A DNA stretch of 64,000 nt from Sphaerolaimus hirsutus (GCA_964036195.1 OZ038452.1:13262704-13326703); one strand, 5' to 3'; counted from the first letter of the stretch, positions 10,261 to 21,219 are shown. Program-made: numbers and translations. The notes: generated from the sequence alone by a model not told the origin.

Positions 10261-12153
10261 GTAACAAACGATCTGTTGCGCCGGGTGGAAACGCTGCGGT
10301 CAGGAGGGCCAGCGTCAATCCCAGGGTCAGTTGAGGAAGTGTGGAGAGCTGCAGAACAGCTACAGAAGCGCACGCGCCGAGAAGCGGCTTTGCGCAGGGC
10401 ACAGCAGACTGCGGACGCGCAGGACGCTGAGGTTGAACAGGTAAGAGTTGAAGCAGGTGCGGAAGCGGAAGCCGAGCGCGCACAGGAAGCAGCGACTTGG
10501 ACCAGACGCACAGAGGATAGCACTCCCGTCGTCCGGCCAGTGCTGCAATTTGGAATTGCACGTGCAGGAACAGGCGGCAGCCGTTGGGATACGCCGGCTT
10601 GCGCGCCAGGTGCACTACCGACTGGGGCGGCTCGACGAGCGTCCAGTGGAGGCACAGAAACAGAACGCCCACCAGATAGTCCGCTCCTGCGACCCGACAG
10701 GCCAGTAAGTGCTGAGCCCGGGCGAGAGCAGCGGAAATCAAGTAAGTGGGGTTTATTTCGACGACCGTGGGGAAAAAGCGGCCGTAGCTCCCCGGTGTCG
10801 ACAGGGTCTGGATCACAGGCTGATTCAGCAGGGTACGCTGGTGAAGACGAGCCCGTGAGTTCGTCTGCATACCAGCGTAGAAGTGGTGAGACTTCCGTAA
10901 ATCTAATTGATACCCCAGTAGCGATCCCAGATATAAATATTGAATTTCCCTCGTTAGCCGAAGAGCTCGAAGAGGCGGAAAATTCATTGGGGGAGCTTCA
11001 ATTAAGTGCCCAGCGAAGCTCATCTACACCACGCGAGCTTGCGTCCGCGCAAGGCTCGATTGAAAGCTGTGTCTCTTCGAATAGAGCACGGCGCAGAATC
11101 GTAGGACCGTCTCCCATAAATCAAAGTAGAATGACCAGCACCCCACCCCCAGGTTCGAGTGTGACGACCGCGCCGGGCACGCTCACCACGGTGACGACTA
11201 CCCCGGCGGCGGCCAACCAAGTGACGCCGGGCCAGATCCTGACGGCGGCGACCGCGGCGGACCCGGGCAGGGAAACCACTGGGTACACTAGAGAAGGTTG
11301 GACCTTCCCGGGCATGATACAGCTATTGCACCAGTGGTCTGGGGAACTTAACCGCGCGGGACCAGCGGCGATTTCAGTCAATGCTTCCACAGCAGATAAA
11401 AATAAGCTACAGGCCATTAGGCTAGGTTTAAGTATGTACACCAGCGTAGGTAACCCCAGCGCGCTGGAGCAGGCCACCACTCAATTTTTGGCGTTTTGTT
11501 CTAACAGGGGATTAATTCCACCCATTGCATCGGCAGCTAATGCTACCTTAGGCGCGGGAACGGCCCCTGGGAACACAACCGCGCAGACTGTGCCCCCGCC
11601 GGCAAGTGTAAGCGGATCAGCGGGCGGCAGTGGAGCGGCGCCTGCGCCTGCAAACGCTACGGCTCAACCAGCTACCAGTGTAATCAATTTGGCGGGGCAG
11701 CCGGGTCCCTCCTCCCCAGGATCGTCAGGATCGATTTCACCTGCACCTAATCCTACGGATCCAGACTATCTGGCGCAGCACCAAGTGCCGCACGGCACGG
11801 CTGCTACGTTGACCGCCCTGGCTACGCAGTGCGATGCATTCACAGGAAGGGCTGACAAGAGTTTCAAGGACTGGAGACGTAAGTGGGATATTTTGTGTGA
11901 TGCGCTGGGTGTTTCAATGCGCTCTAGGCAAAAGTTGCTGCCTATCTTTTTACAAAAGAATGCCAATTCTATTTTTGTAGCTAGAAGGCGGGAACTGCGC
12001 GCACTTGATTACAAAGCCATGATGGATCGTTTGGAAGAATTGTTTGCAAATCCAAACGCCCAGCATCATGCACAGCGCGAGTTTATTGAGTCAACTCAAA
12101 GTCCCACTGAATCTGTGCTGGACTGGGCAACTAGATTGGAACGTGCAGTATAG
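10261..12153 (+). CDS. gag: Gag, N-terminal and capsid part; ends at premature TAG
   Basis: The open frame begins after a stop at 10258 and runs to TAG at 12151. It has no ATG until about 11131. Upstream of that it could start from a non-ATG codon (CTG 10273, TTG 10276) or be joined by splicing. The first 280 residues are charged and low in hydrophobics (Ala/Glu/Arg-rich), followed by a Pro/Ala/Thr/Gly-rich linker. Residues from about 520 on, including FTGRADKSFKDWRRKWDIL, look like a retrotransposon capsid domain. The TAG falls inside this domain, and the same frame continues the capsid sense beyond it (RAYPMLHS, FHQGLDKDIRR). I take the TAG as a nonsense mutation, probably from CAG, and not as a functional Gag end. 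Gag would form the particle shell. Confidence 0.75.
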   Translation, partial: VTNDLLRRVETLRSGGPASIPGSVEEVWRAAEQLQKRTRREAALRRAQQTADAQDAEVEQVRVEAGAEAEAERAQEAATWTRRTEDSTPVVRPVLQFGIARAGTGGSRWDTPACAPGALPTGAARRASSGGTETERPPDSPLLRPDRPVSAEPGREQRKSSKWGLFRRPWGKSGRSSPVSTGSGSQADSAGYAGEDEPVSSSAYQRRSGETSVNLIDTPVAIPDINIEFPSLAEELEEAENSLGELQLSAQRSSSTPRELASAQGSIESCVSSNRARRRIVGPSPINQSRMTSTPPPGSSVTTAPGTLTTVTTTPAAANQVTPGQILTAATAADPGRETTGYTREGWTFPGMIQLLHQWSGELNRAGPAAISVNASTADKNKLQAIRLGLSMYTSVGNPSALEQATTQFLAFCSNRGLIPPIASAANATLGAGTAPGNTTAQTVPPPASVSGSAGGSGAAPAPANATAQPATSVINLAGQPGPSSPGSSGSISPAPNPTDPDYLAQHQVPHGTAATLTALATQCDAFTGRADKSFKDWRRKWDILCDALGVSMRSRQKLLPIFLQKNANSIFVARRRELRALDYKAMMDRLEELFANPNAQHHAQREFIESTQSPTESVLDWATRLERAV

Positions 12154-15100
12154 CGCGCATACCCAATGCTGCATTCCGCCCAAAGGGAAGGCATGTGCAT
12201 CACTAAGTTTCACCAGGGGTTGGACAAGGACATTAGGCGCAATCTGGCGGTGCACGCCAATATAAGTTGGAAGGAATTAGTTGATAATGCGCGCATGCAA
12301 GAAAGCTACAAAAATCTTGAAACCGTTCAGAAGGAACATGCGAAGTCGGCCAGCGAGATCGTCGCCGAGACGTCGAACCAGGTCATGGAGCGCATCATGG
12401 CCATGAACCTGCACCCCTCGGTCCAGTCGATGGAGGCAGAGAGTGCCGAGAACGCGAAGCTCAAGGCCAAGGAACGGGCGCTCGACGAACGACAGAAAAA
12501 ACTCGACGCCCAGGAAGCTAAGATGATGGGCGCGCCGCGCCCGAGGCGTGAGCTACCGCCGAAAAGGTTTGAAAATGGATGTTGGGAATGTGGATCTCCT
12601 GATCACTTTCGTTACCAATGTCCAAATAAGCCCCCTCCCGAGCCATCTGCTGGCAATGATAACAATCAGCGTGGCCGCGGAGGTGACTTTCGTGCGCGCG
12701 GTAGAGGTGGCGGCCGAGGGCGAGGCCGTGGACAAGGAGGACAATATCCACAAAACTTTGGGTATCCAGGTGGATGGGTACTGATGCAATTAAGTCAACC
12801 TATGACAGTGCCTTCCTCGCAGATGATGCAGCCTGTGTACGTCCAGAGCCAGCAGCCCGCGGCCATCGGATGGCACCCGCAGCCACAACCGGCGCAACGG
12901 CCGTTGGAATCGCAGCAAGGTCAGAGCAGCAGCGTGCCGCTGTTGAACCCGACGACAGTGACACAGGTGGGTGAATGCACTTACAAGGCCGTGACCGAGT
13001 CACCGCCGTCTTATGCTAGAATTCTCTTCCATCATGATCAACTATTGACATTGCAAGGGCTGGAGCCGGAAGCCCCTGACGAGGAGGAGGAGATGGAGGA
13101 GCAACCTGTAGCTAGCCTTCAGTGTAAAATGCACGCGCTCATGGTAGATCGGGAACAGTGGATTAGCCACTGGGCGTATCAACGCGAAGCCACGTCAATT
13201 CTATTTCGTACCAGTTGGTTAGATTATCTGCGGCGCACTGCAATGCATGATCTGAAGGATGAAGATTGTGTGGTGCTCCCAGACTGTCGCCCGCATGACG
13301 ACCACAATGATACGCTTACTAGAATCGAGTGGAGGGTTTTGCGTGACGCCCCATTAGACCCATTCCTAAATGAGCCCCCTGTGATTTTGTCCCCGCGTAC
13401 GTTTTCGAGCACATGCGTTGATAAAATGGCCGAATTTAGAGACAAAACGTCCGCAGTGCCTCGCCAGCGAGCGTATTCTGAGCCACCGTATAATAATCAA
13501 GTCTTTGGCGCTTTGTTTACAGTGTTCACCATCGCCGCGGTGATGGCGTGCTTGAGCTTGATGCCTTTGGCGGCGGCCACGACGATGCCGGACACGCCAC
13601 TGCTGTGCAGCGACCTGACCGATCATTACGACTTGTACACCTACCCCGACCTGCCTAACTGCACCGCGTTAGTCGATTCTGCTGTGTCGTTGACTAAACC
13701 GGTTCCCCTGAAACTCACTATTTACAAACGCAATATGGTAGAGTATCGTGCCACTGCGTATCGATGTGTAGCGGCTACGCGGTCGGCTCATACATACCAG
13801 AACTTCTGGGGTGACGTCACTTTGGAACATTTTGACTCGCAGCCGCGTGCGGTAGATCCCTCGGAGTGTGAGAGCATGATGAAGTACCATAAGTGCAACG
13901 ACGGCGCGCTTCAGCCAGTGGACGAGCTGAGCAACGCATGGGACACTCAATACCCGACAAACGTAAGTTACTCGGGGCACGGGCTGTACTGTTGCAGCTG
14001 GTTAATTACCAAGACCCCGCAGTGTGGGTTGTTTAAGGGAGATGTACGCATGCGCTACGGCGCCAAGGTCATGCAAAGTACGCTAGGAGAAGTGTCAAAA
14101 TGTAATTACGAGGAGGGCACCTGTACCCTGCCCGACGGTAGCCAATTAGTCTGGAAACCAAATCCAAAGGCTGAATGCCCCTATGAGAAATGGCAAGAAA
14201 TAGCTGGGTTAATTAGACAAGATATTTGGCTCGCGCGTGATCACACTTTGGCATTGTCATTTCGAGCAAAAGAAGAAATCATTTCATGTGGTGAAAAACT
14301 ATGGAAATCAGACCAGGATATTGTTGTGGCACCGTTCAAAATCCCCCCAATTAGGTATGTGCGGGAGAAGCGTCGCGCAGCACGCCCCGGATTTGGCGTA
14401 GTGGACACCGGTCACCTGGCCGCAGCGATGCAAGCGGTGTACGAGACATCTGAGCAAACTATGCGTGCACAGGCCGTGTCTACTTGTAGGCATGTGCAAC
14501 ATTTTCAGGAACTTCTCCGCCTAGCTATGACCGAGCACCCGACGACCACGGCGCGCTGGTACATGCGCGACAATGAGATTTTGGCCAAGGCGGCGCCAGA
14601 CGGATTTCTAGTGCATAAGTGTTTTGCGGTAAAGACTTATCAGTTGGGCACCGAAACAGGTAAAGGCGCGTGCCACGCTACGGTCCCAATACGAATGAAA
14701 TTACATGGACAGAATGTGACCTTACATTTGGATACAATTACAAATGCCCTTCTGTTCCAGCCGGTTATGGGAACGTGCACAAATCGCCACAACCGTGTGT
14801 TGAAATTGCATGGGCAGTGGTATAAGTACTTACCTGAGAAAGGCGCCCTGGAACATATCCCCGTTTACAACACCCACAGTTTCCCACACAGGTGGCAGCT
14901 CGAACGACCGACGGACGTGCACCATCAGATCTTTGCCGCAACGACAATGTACAATTTGTCTGAGCTGCTGCCGACCACCACGCTGAACGACGTGTGGCAC
15001 TCATACGCGATTGTGCGGCGCGTGCATGGAATGCCGACGCATGCAGTTGATGGCAGTTTACAATCGCATCGATTAATGGCCAGGTCAATGGTAAGCGTGG

Positions 15101-16783
15101 GATTTTGGGATTTTGACGCCTTGAGGTCATGGCTGCAGATATGGATTTACCTGGTGTGCGCCATAGTGACTTGCCAGTATTTATTAGCAGCTCTGTTAGC
15201 CGCCGCGCCCCCGGCAGCTACGACGCTAATTGAACGTGCGCGCCGACGACTTCGACGGGAGTCAAGGCCGCTGATTACCCGACACAGAGACGCAGGTAAG
15301 CGTAGCTTTATGAAAAGCTATGACGGCCGACTGACCGTGTTGAATCCGACAACAGGTGCGTCCGAGTGCGCATCAGATGACACGGTAACGGTACAGATGT
15401 TTCCATCAATTGAATATAATCACCAATTAGAAATGGCGGAAATTTCCATGAGCCCATCAGTGGAGAGAATCAGAATGATTATGCTATCAAAAGATGAACA
15501 GGAAAATATAAAGTCTGTCGTCGCGAGGCGGAACGGGCCTGTGCATGTCTACTACAGCCCTGCAGTGCCCGTGTGTATGGACGGCATCATGTACCACAGA
15601 TGTCTGCTGGACACCGGCGCCATGCGCTCGTTATGCAGCAGAGACGTGTTCCAGGAGCATCGACATGGACACGACGCCGTTGAAGAAACTTCTCCCATTT
15701 CCCACATGCGATGCGCTGCGGATTCCAAGCTAATGATAATTGGTCAGTTGGAAATGCCCATTGAAATAGGGGGACACACGTTTCGTGTTGTTTTCCAAGC
15801 CATCGATGGCTTGGTTGACAATTTAATTTTGGGCGCGGATGTGCTGCGGCACATGATAATTGATATGCCCGCGCGCCTCTTAAAAATCCCCTCAGTAGGC
15901 GTCAGCATTCCCTTTGATAACCACAAGCCGGACGTGCAGATTTGTGCAGTGTTTGCATTAGTCACAGCGGCTACCGAAATCAAGGCAAGGCATGAAGCAA
16001 TGGTGCCGGTGCGCCTATCAGCTCCAGTTAGCTATCGTACATTTATGGTCACTGGGCTGGAATCCGTAAACTTGAAGGATGGGGTAGTTGCCGCATCTGC
16101 AGCATATGAAACAAGTGACGAGGTGTTCCTAATGAGGGTCGCAAACGTGCGTGATCAACCGGTTACCTTGCAGATGGAACAAAAAATCGGTTTGGTTGAG
16201 CCCGTCGATTGTGTTCTGAAAGTCAAAGCCGGCGATCCCCCTGAGGAATGGATACGGCAGTGCCGCGCCAACGAAGCGACAGAGCCGGTATCTTCAAGCG
16301 TTCCAGAAAAGGTAATTGAAGACCAATTAGGTGAGCCATTGCATGTGAAATGTCCAGACGGACACGAAATGGAATTTTCTGTGCCCCAAACATTGTCGGA
16401 AAATGAGCGCAAGGAACTTGCAGCCGTACTTTTGAAGCACAAAGGCGCTTTTGCGAGACATAAGTACGACATAGGGTACAGCGAATTAGTTGATTATCGA
16501 CTGCAATTGACCGATCGAAAACCGATTGCGTGCCGCATGTATCGGTTGAGCCTGGATGACCAACAATACTTGGAAAAGCACCTGCGCTGTCTAATTGAAC
16601 ACGACATAATTGAAACAAGCACAAGCCCATACTGCGCTCCCACATTAGTCGTTTCTAAACCTGATGGTTCTAAACGCATGGTCATTGATTACAGGCGATT
16701 AAATTTGGTTTTGCATGCGCCGCAATTCCCATTGCCGAGGCTGGATGACACCGTGGATGCACTCAGCAACTGCAAGTTTTTTT
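12154..16783 (+). CDS. Gag C-terminus, zinc knuckle, env-like domain, protease, RT N-terminus
   Basis: Same frame as Gag, open without a stop to the T-run at 16777. Numbering from the ATG at 12166: capsid end and coiled-coil region 1-130; CCHC knuckle CWECGSPDHFRYQC at 139-152; Arg/Gly-rich nucleic-acid binding stretch 160-190; acidic linker; hydrophobic signal-like segment 446-472; Cys-rich ectodomain about 473-975; second hydrophobic segment 986-1015 followed by a basic tail; aspartic protease with LLDTGA (Asp about 1149) and LGADVL about 1222; then RT start with YDIGYSELVDY and KPDGSKRMVIDYRRLN. The frame breaks at a run of seven T; six would restore the reading into the next segment. An envelope-like domain ahead of the protease is not the retroviral order. 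Confidence 0.85.
13450..15290 (+). other. env-like: Envelope-like glycoprotein domain inside the polyprotein
   Basis: Signs of a membrane fusion glycoprotein: a hydrophobic segment ending in a small-residue patch that could be cut by signal peptidase (13501-13580); at least four N-glycosylation sequons (NCT, NVS, NVT, NLS); many cysteines, including a CC pair; a basic furin-type cluster REKRR at 14362-14376; a C-terminal transmembrane segment (15121-15210); and a tail rich in Arg. Spaced motifs (YRC, FWG, NVSYS, CC, VW, CPYE) appear in the same order as in the envelope of the BEL element at 44259-57335, suggesting common origin. Class III or chuvirus-like folds are a possibility I cannot test here. 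Location would be the cell or particle membrane. Confidence 0.7.
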
Positions 16784-18430
16784 AGCAGTGCCGATATTAA
16801 TCAGGCCTTCTATAACATTGCACTGCATCCCGACGACAGACACATCACTTCATTCCGTAATATTTTTGGTCAATTCCAATTAAAGAGATTACCTATGGGA
16901 TTAAAATGCTCACCAAGTTTGGCACAAAGGTGTTTTGAGCTTGCAATGGCGGGATTGATTCATCGCAATGTGCTATTGTACATTGACGACTTGTTAATTT
17001 ACAGTCAGGATTGGAAAACCCATTTAAGTGACATTGGCCAAATTTTGGATCGATTGATCAAAAATAACTTCAAAATTAGTCCCCGTAAGTGTTTTTTCGC
17101 ACGCATCACTGCGGTAAAATTTCTGGGCTTTATGATCGGCCGTGAGGGCATTTGCATTCCCATGGACAAACGCAATATTATCTCAGAATGGCCCCTCCCG
17201 AAAACTGTCAAGGAAGTCAAAGGGTTTTTGGGAGCAGTGGGATTTTTCAGACGCATGATACACAGGTGCGCCGAAATAGCAGTGCCGCTATCGAATTTGA
17301 CACGCACCGGTCCGCGCGAGAACTACGATGGAAATGCGCCGGTAGATCTCAACGATAACCCTGAGGCTCTGAGAGCCTTCTTCCAATTAAAAGAAATTTT
17401 ATTACACAGCCCCTGTTTGCAATACCCGAACCCAAGTAAAACGTTCATCGTAATTACAGACGCTTCACAAATTGCGGTCGCCGGAGTGCTGGTACAGCGA
17501 GCCGACGAAAAATCTGGACTGCATGCGTGCGCTTTCTACAGCCGGAAGTTGACTGAGGTTCAGAGCAGATGGCCCGCCATCACTCTAGAGGCTTACGCAA
17601 TTTTTGAGAGCGTTCGAAATTGGCATTGCTACCTGGCGGGACGCCCCTTTGAAGTGTGGACTGATGCCAAAAGTATCCCTTGGGTGAAAAACCCCAATTT
17701 GGAAGCTACACCACACGCCGCATTGCATAAGTTTGCGTTGGCCATTGCCCCGTATCAAATTACATTCAAGCACTTGAAAGGAAAGTGCAATGAGCTCGCA
17801 GATGCTCTGTCCCGAAGGCGCGATGCGCCAATAACTTTCGACGAGAAATTGGAACTTGACGAGGCATTTGAGCAATTTGCACTCATTAAAATATCGCACA
17901 ACAAAACTGTCGCGACGCAGACCGCAATTGACCCGTGGGATACGGTAGCTACTGTTTCCAGACGCGCGCCTACCAAGGAACCAATGAGGACACGCGCGCG
18001 TGCGAGGGCGGAGTCTGCGGCGCGTGACCGCAACCCTGGGACAATGGACACGCGACAGCCGGCGAACAATGGGGTGGAGCCAATTACCGGACTCACTACC
18101 GTAGGTCCACAAACAATGGCTGGTGGCCCCGCGGCTGCCGAAGTGCGCGTCAACGGTTTTCACACTGATCACGTTTTGCCCCCGTTTCTCCCCATAATTG
18201 AATTGAAGCGCTTGCAAATGCAAGAAGCGTACATAGTGAATTTGATGGAAGTTTGTAAGGATGCACCTGGACAATGTGTGCCACCGTTTTTCATTGATCA
18301 ATATGGAATCATCCGAAAAAGGGCTGAGGCTTCAATAGTACCGGGGATCAAGTTGTATGATCCTGTGTGTATTCCAGCCTCATTGTGCCCGCTAGTATTC
18401 GAACTAGCGCACAATCACCCTACAGCATGA
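16784..18430 (+). CDS. pol: Reverse transcriptase palm/thumb, RNase H, start of integrase
   Basis: Continues the RT after the +1 break: SSADINQAFYNIAL, LPMGLKCSPSLAQRCF and the catalytic YIDD box (16979-16990) copy RNA to DNA. RT connection motifs FLGFMIG and GFLGAVGFFRRMI follow. RNase H motifs are ITDAS (Asp at about 17460), LEAYAIFE and WTDAKSI, and its end is near LADALSRR at 17800. A low-complexity linker leads to the first histidines of the integrase zinc finger (HNHPTA). The frame stops at TGA (18428-18430) in the middle of that finger. The next ORF is in the same frame, so this is a point nonsense mutation; CGA or GGA to TGA would explain it. The tracked ATG at 16715 is in the overlap and is not a real start. 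Confidence 0.88.
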   Translation, partial: SSADINQAFYNIALHPDDRHITSFRNIFGQFQLKRLPMGLKCSPSLAQRCFELAMAGLIHRNVLLYIDDLLIYSQDWKTHLSDIGQILDRLIKNNFKISPRKCFFARITAVKFLGFMIGREGICIPMDKRNIISEWPLPKTVKEVKGFLGAVGFFRRMIHRCAEIAVPLSNLTRTGPRENYDGNAPVDLNDNPEALRAFFQLKEILLHSPCLQYPNPSKTFIVITDASQIAVAGVLVQRADEKSGLHACAFYSRKLTEVQSRWPAITLEAYAIFESVRNWHCYLAGRPFEVWTDAKSIPWVKNPNLEATPHAALHKFALAIAPYQITFKHLKGKCNELADALSRRRDAPITFDEKLELDEAFEQFALIKISHNKTVATQTAIDPWDTVATVSRRAPTKEPMRTRARARAESAARDRNPGTMDTRQPANNGVEPITGLTTVGPQTMAGGPAAAEVRVNGFHTDHVLPPFLPIIELKRLQMQEAYIVNLMEVCKDAPGQCVPPFFIDQYGIIRKRAEASIVPGIKLYDPVCIPASLCPLVFELAHNHPTA

Positions 18431-19498
18431 CATCTGGGAATAATGAAAACTTTCGAAAGATTACAGGAATTCGCGTGGTTCCCAAATATGCACCCCGAAA
18501 GCGCGCATTGGGTCGCCACGTGCCCTTTGTGTTGTGCGCGAAAAGGACTCAGGCAGTCGATGCAGACTTTGATGGCGTGCCGGAAAATCGCGCGATCTCC
18601 CGGCGATGTCATCGCAGTCGACGCCGTTGGCCCGCTGCCACGCACGCGGCGCGGGCATAAACACGTGTTGGTTTTCGTTGACCAGTGCACGCGATTTGGT
18701 ATCGCTGTGCCGGTACCCGATATCCGGCAGGATACTGTAGCATTTGCATTTTTGCTACACATTCTTCCCATATTTAGCGTACCCGGCGCCATTTTGAGCG
18801 ATAACGCGCCAAGCTTTGTCGAAGGGGCATTCAAAAGATTGTTATTGTATTTCAATACCCTTCAGCATCGCTCATTTGCGTATATGCCAAAAGGCAACGG
18901 AATGGTGGAGCGCCGAAACGGTGTTCTGATGGAAATTGTGTCCCATTACGTGAACCAAACTCATTCCGATTGGGATTACCACCTAGGCGCCGCGGTGCAC
19001 GCGTATAATACTTCGAAACACCCGGCAATGGGCACCACGCCATATGCACTTTTGTTTGGGCGCCCAGCCGCGTCGCTATGGGAAAGAATGTTGACGCCCC
19101 CCGCGCCTGGCGCAATGCTACCCGAGTCGACAGATAAGCACGGCGAACCTACCGAGCTCGCGCAGCGTCTCTCGGCGGCGCGCAATGCGGCGCATACCGC
19201 GCTTAGGAATGCTCAATTGAAAGAGCAATACTACGCCAATCGCCGCGCCCGCCATTTGAATTTGAAGCCGGGCCAAGCGGTCCGTATTTTCACTCCGCGT
19301 TTGACCGATCAGACCGGCCCTTGTAAAAAATTTGCTGCTTTCTTTTTAGGCCCCTACGAATGCATTCGCTATGCTCATCCGCTTGTAACTATTTATAATG
19401 ATACTAATGATAAGATTTACGTAGTGCATGCGGACCGCTGTAAACCAACGCTTGAAAACATTATCCCCACATGTACGCAGAATCTCGGCCCTACTTAG
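18431..19498 (+). CDS. int: Integrase
   Basis: Same frame as the RT segment. It completes the H2C2 zinc finger (HLGIMKTFERL, then CPLCC at about 18520). The DDE catalytic core shows Asp in VIAVDAVGPL, Asp in ILSDNAPSF and Glu in GNGMVERRNG. The C-terminal GPY/F-type module (FFLGPYECIRYA) follows, and the protein ends at TAG 19496. Integrase inserts the cDNA copy into chromosomes; the 4-bp TSD of this element records that event. Length and motif order are normal for Gypsy integrases. No chromodomain is visible. Confidence 0.9.
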   Translation, partial: HLGIMKTFERLQEFAWFPNMHPESAHWVATCPLCCARKGLRQSMQTLMACRKIARSPGDVIAVDAVGPLPRTRRGHKHVLVFVDQCTRFGIAVPVPDIRQDTVAFAFLLHILPIFSVPGAILSDNAPSFVEGAFKRLLLYFNTLQHRSFAYMPKGNGMVERRNGVLMEIVSHYVNQTHSDWDYHLGAAVHAYNTSKHPAMGTTPYALLFGRPAASLWERMLTPPAPGAMLPESTDKHGEPTELAQRLSAARNAAHTALRNAQLKEQYYANRRARHLNLKPGQAVRIFTPRLTDQTGPCKKFAAFFLGPYECIRYAHPLVTIYNDTNDKIYVVHADRCKPTLENIIPTCTQNLGPT

Positions 19499-19589
19499 AC
19501 TCTCATTGCGGTAAAGCCCTTAAGTGGCTATCGACGTAGCCACTGAACAAATTAATTAATTGTGTTCCCGTAATTCGAATAATTCCCCC

Positions 19590-19617
19590 ATCACGTAAGT
19601 TTGATAAACTTGTGATC
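19590..19617 (+). other. Small hairpin upstream of the accessory ORF
   Basis: ATCAC and AAGTTT pair with AAACTT and GTGAT around a GAT loop. It lies between integrase and the accessory ORF. The role is unknown and chance is possible. Confidence 0.3.
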
Positions 19618-19760
19618 CCAAGTGCGTGTGACTGTGCGTTCGCGTGTGTGTGAGTGCGGTTGTAAATTCACTGGTACACTAGTGGGCTCCGAGAGTCCAC
19701 TGCAGTGCCGGTGATTGATTGTGATTAATTGCACTCTTCCTTAAAACTTAAAAACGTAAC

Positions 19761-20625
19761 ATGGCCGGAAGGAGTATGGGCGCCAAACGGCAGCACAACG
19801 GCCGGCGGGCTAGCGCCGCGGGCTCGGGCTTCACGAAAGCCACCACCCAACGTGGCGAACCGGGCGCCACCATACCGCCCCCCAAGGTGGATCACCAGTG
19901 GGGAGAGAACCAGCGGCCCCCGCCGCCCGTCTACGCGAAGCGGATGTTCGCCGGCTGGGTGGACCGTGTCTACTGGAGGCACGACACTGCTGACCGGGAG
20001 TACTACCAAGCCCACGTGCGGCTTCACGATGATGCGCTGGCCGAGCTGGCCGAGAACGACGAATGGAACGACGCCGACAACGTGTACCCATTCTTCACTT
20101 ACTCGACCAACATCGCGCGCAACGCCCGCAACCGCCGCACGTCGGTCGTGGTGGCGCAGTACGCCAACGTCAACAAGAAGTACGGCCCGGAGCTGCACTT
20201 GCCGCTTGTCAGACACGGTATGAAGTTTACGGCCAGGTATGTGCAGCGTTGCACTGCTAAGCCCGACTACTGGGAGTTCTTTGACATTAAATTGGACATG
20301 AACAAAAGCGCTAGCCCCCTATTGGTGGCAGTGCCCGTCGTCGTAACCGTACAGGGATGCGCCCCAGCCGGCGGACGAGCCGCTGCCGTACGACCCTACG
20401 GACGAGGTCGAGGACATCGCCAGCACTTCCGATGGTGATGGCGACGACGCCACATTCTCCGCGCCGGAGGAGGAGGCGCTGCTAGCCCCCGGCGGCGACA
20501 TCGAGCCCGACGAACCCGTGGCGGTCGCTGCGCCCGCGCTGGCGCCGGCAAAAGAGGACGACATGCAGCCCGAGGGCGCTACCGAAGAAGATGTGCCCAT
20601 GGAGGGCACTGACGAGGGAGTTTGA
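19761..20625 (+). CDS. Accessory ORF after integrase, basic body with acidic tail in another frame
   Basis: ATG at 19761 sits in a fair context (AACATGG). The open frame reaches 20438 (225 aa). Residues 1-60 are basic and rich in Gly/Ala. Residues about 65-180 look like a folded domain (FAGWVDRVYWRHD, NVYPFFTYSTN, YWEFFDIKLDMN). From 20345 to the TGA at 20623 the +1 frame gives about 90 residues very rich in Asp/Glu/Pro, which look like real protein, while the tail of the 225-aa frame (Gly/Arg/His) looks like a shadow. A one-base indel near 20300-20345, a splice or a programmed shift could join them. I do not recognise the protein. Its place matches that of env or accessory genes in other retroelements. 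Confidence 0.55.
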
Positions 20626-21219
20626 GTAAACCCAGGACATTTTTGTTTTGAAAGTTTTTGGAAACCGATAACGTAATGGAAACTATAAACAACAGTGAAA
20701 CAAACAAAACAATTAACCAAGTATCTCGAAATCACACACCAAATAGTTTCCAAGACGTTCGCTGCGGCACCGAATGGCCGAGTTTTGTCCCCCCGAGTTG
20801 ACGAACGTAACAGCCGCCCCCAGTTGACCGTCCAAAATTGGCACTTTTCTGAACAAAAAACAAGTTTTTGTAAATTTGAAAAGAGAAAAATAATTTTGAA
20901 AATGGAAATACCTCAAGAACCCAATTGGCAATTCCATTATAAAGTCCCGACTGCAAAAGGCAGGGCAGTTGATTAACTCCCATACCGTTCTCAGCTTATT
21001 ATTGCATTTTTGTAATTGCCAGCCACGCTCCGGAATTTGATTTTCGACTGTGAAATGCACGCAAGCCATTTTTGCATGCAAATAACCACTTTTAAAAAAT
21101 TTCGAAAAGATGAACAACTTTTATATTTAACGAAAAATTTTGTGCATGCGATCGTAAAAATAATCACCGGTCACACCTCAATAGTTTAGCCAGGAGGTAA
21201 ACCGCAATGGCTGGTGGGT
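20626..21219 (+). other. 3' untranslated part of the Gypsy element
   Basis: No convincing ORF. AGGAGGTAAA (21192-21201) and GGTGGGT just before the LTR are the only purine-rich pieces, so the polypurine tract is weak. Confidence 0.5.

Noticed and set aside
12151-12153. TAG as a programmed Gag-Pol read-through stop
   Set aside because: It lies inside the capsid-like domain, before the zinc knuckle, and not at a Gag end. A point mutation from CAG is simpler.
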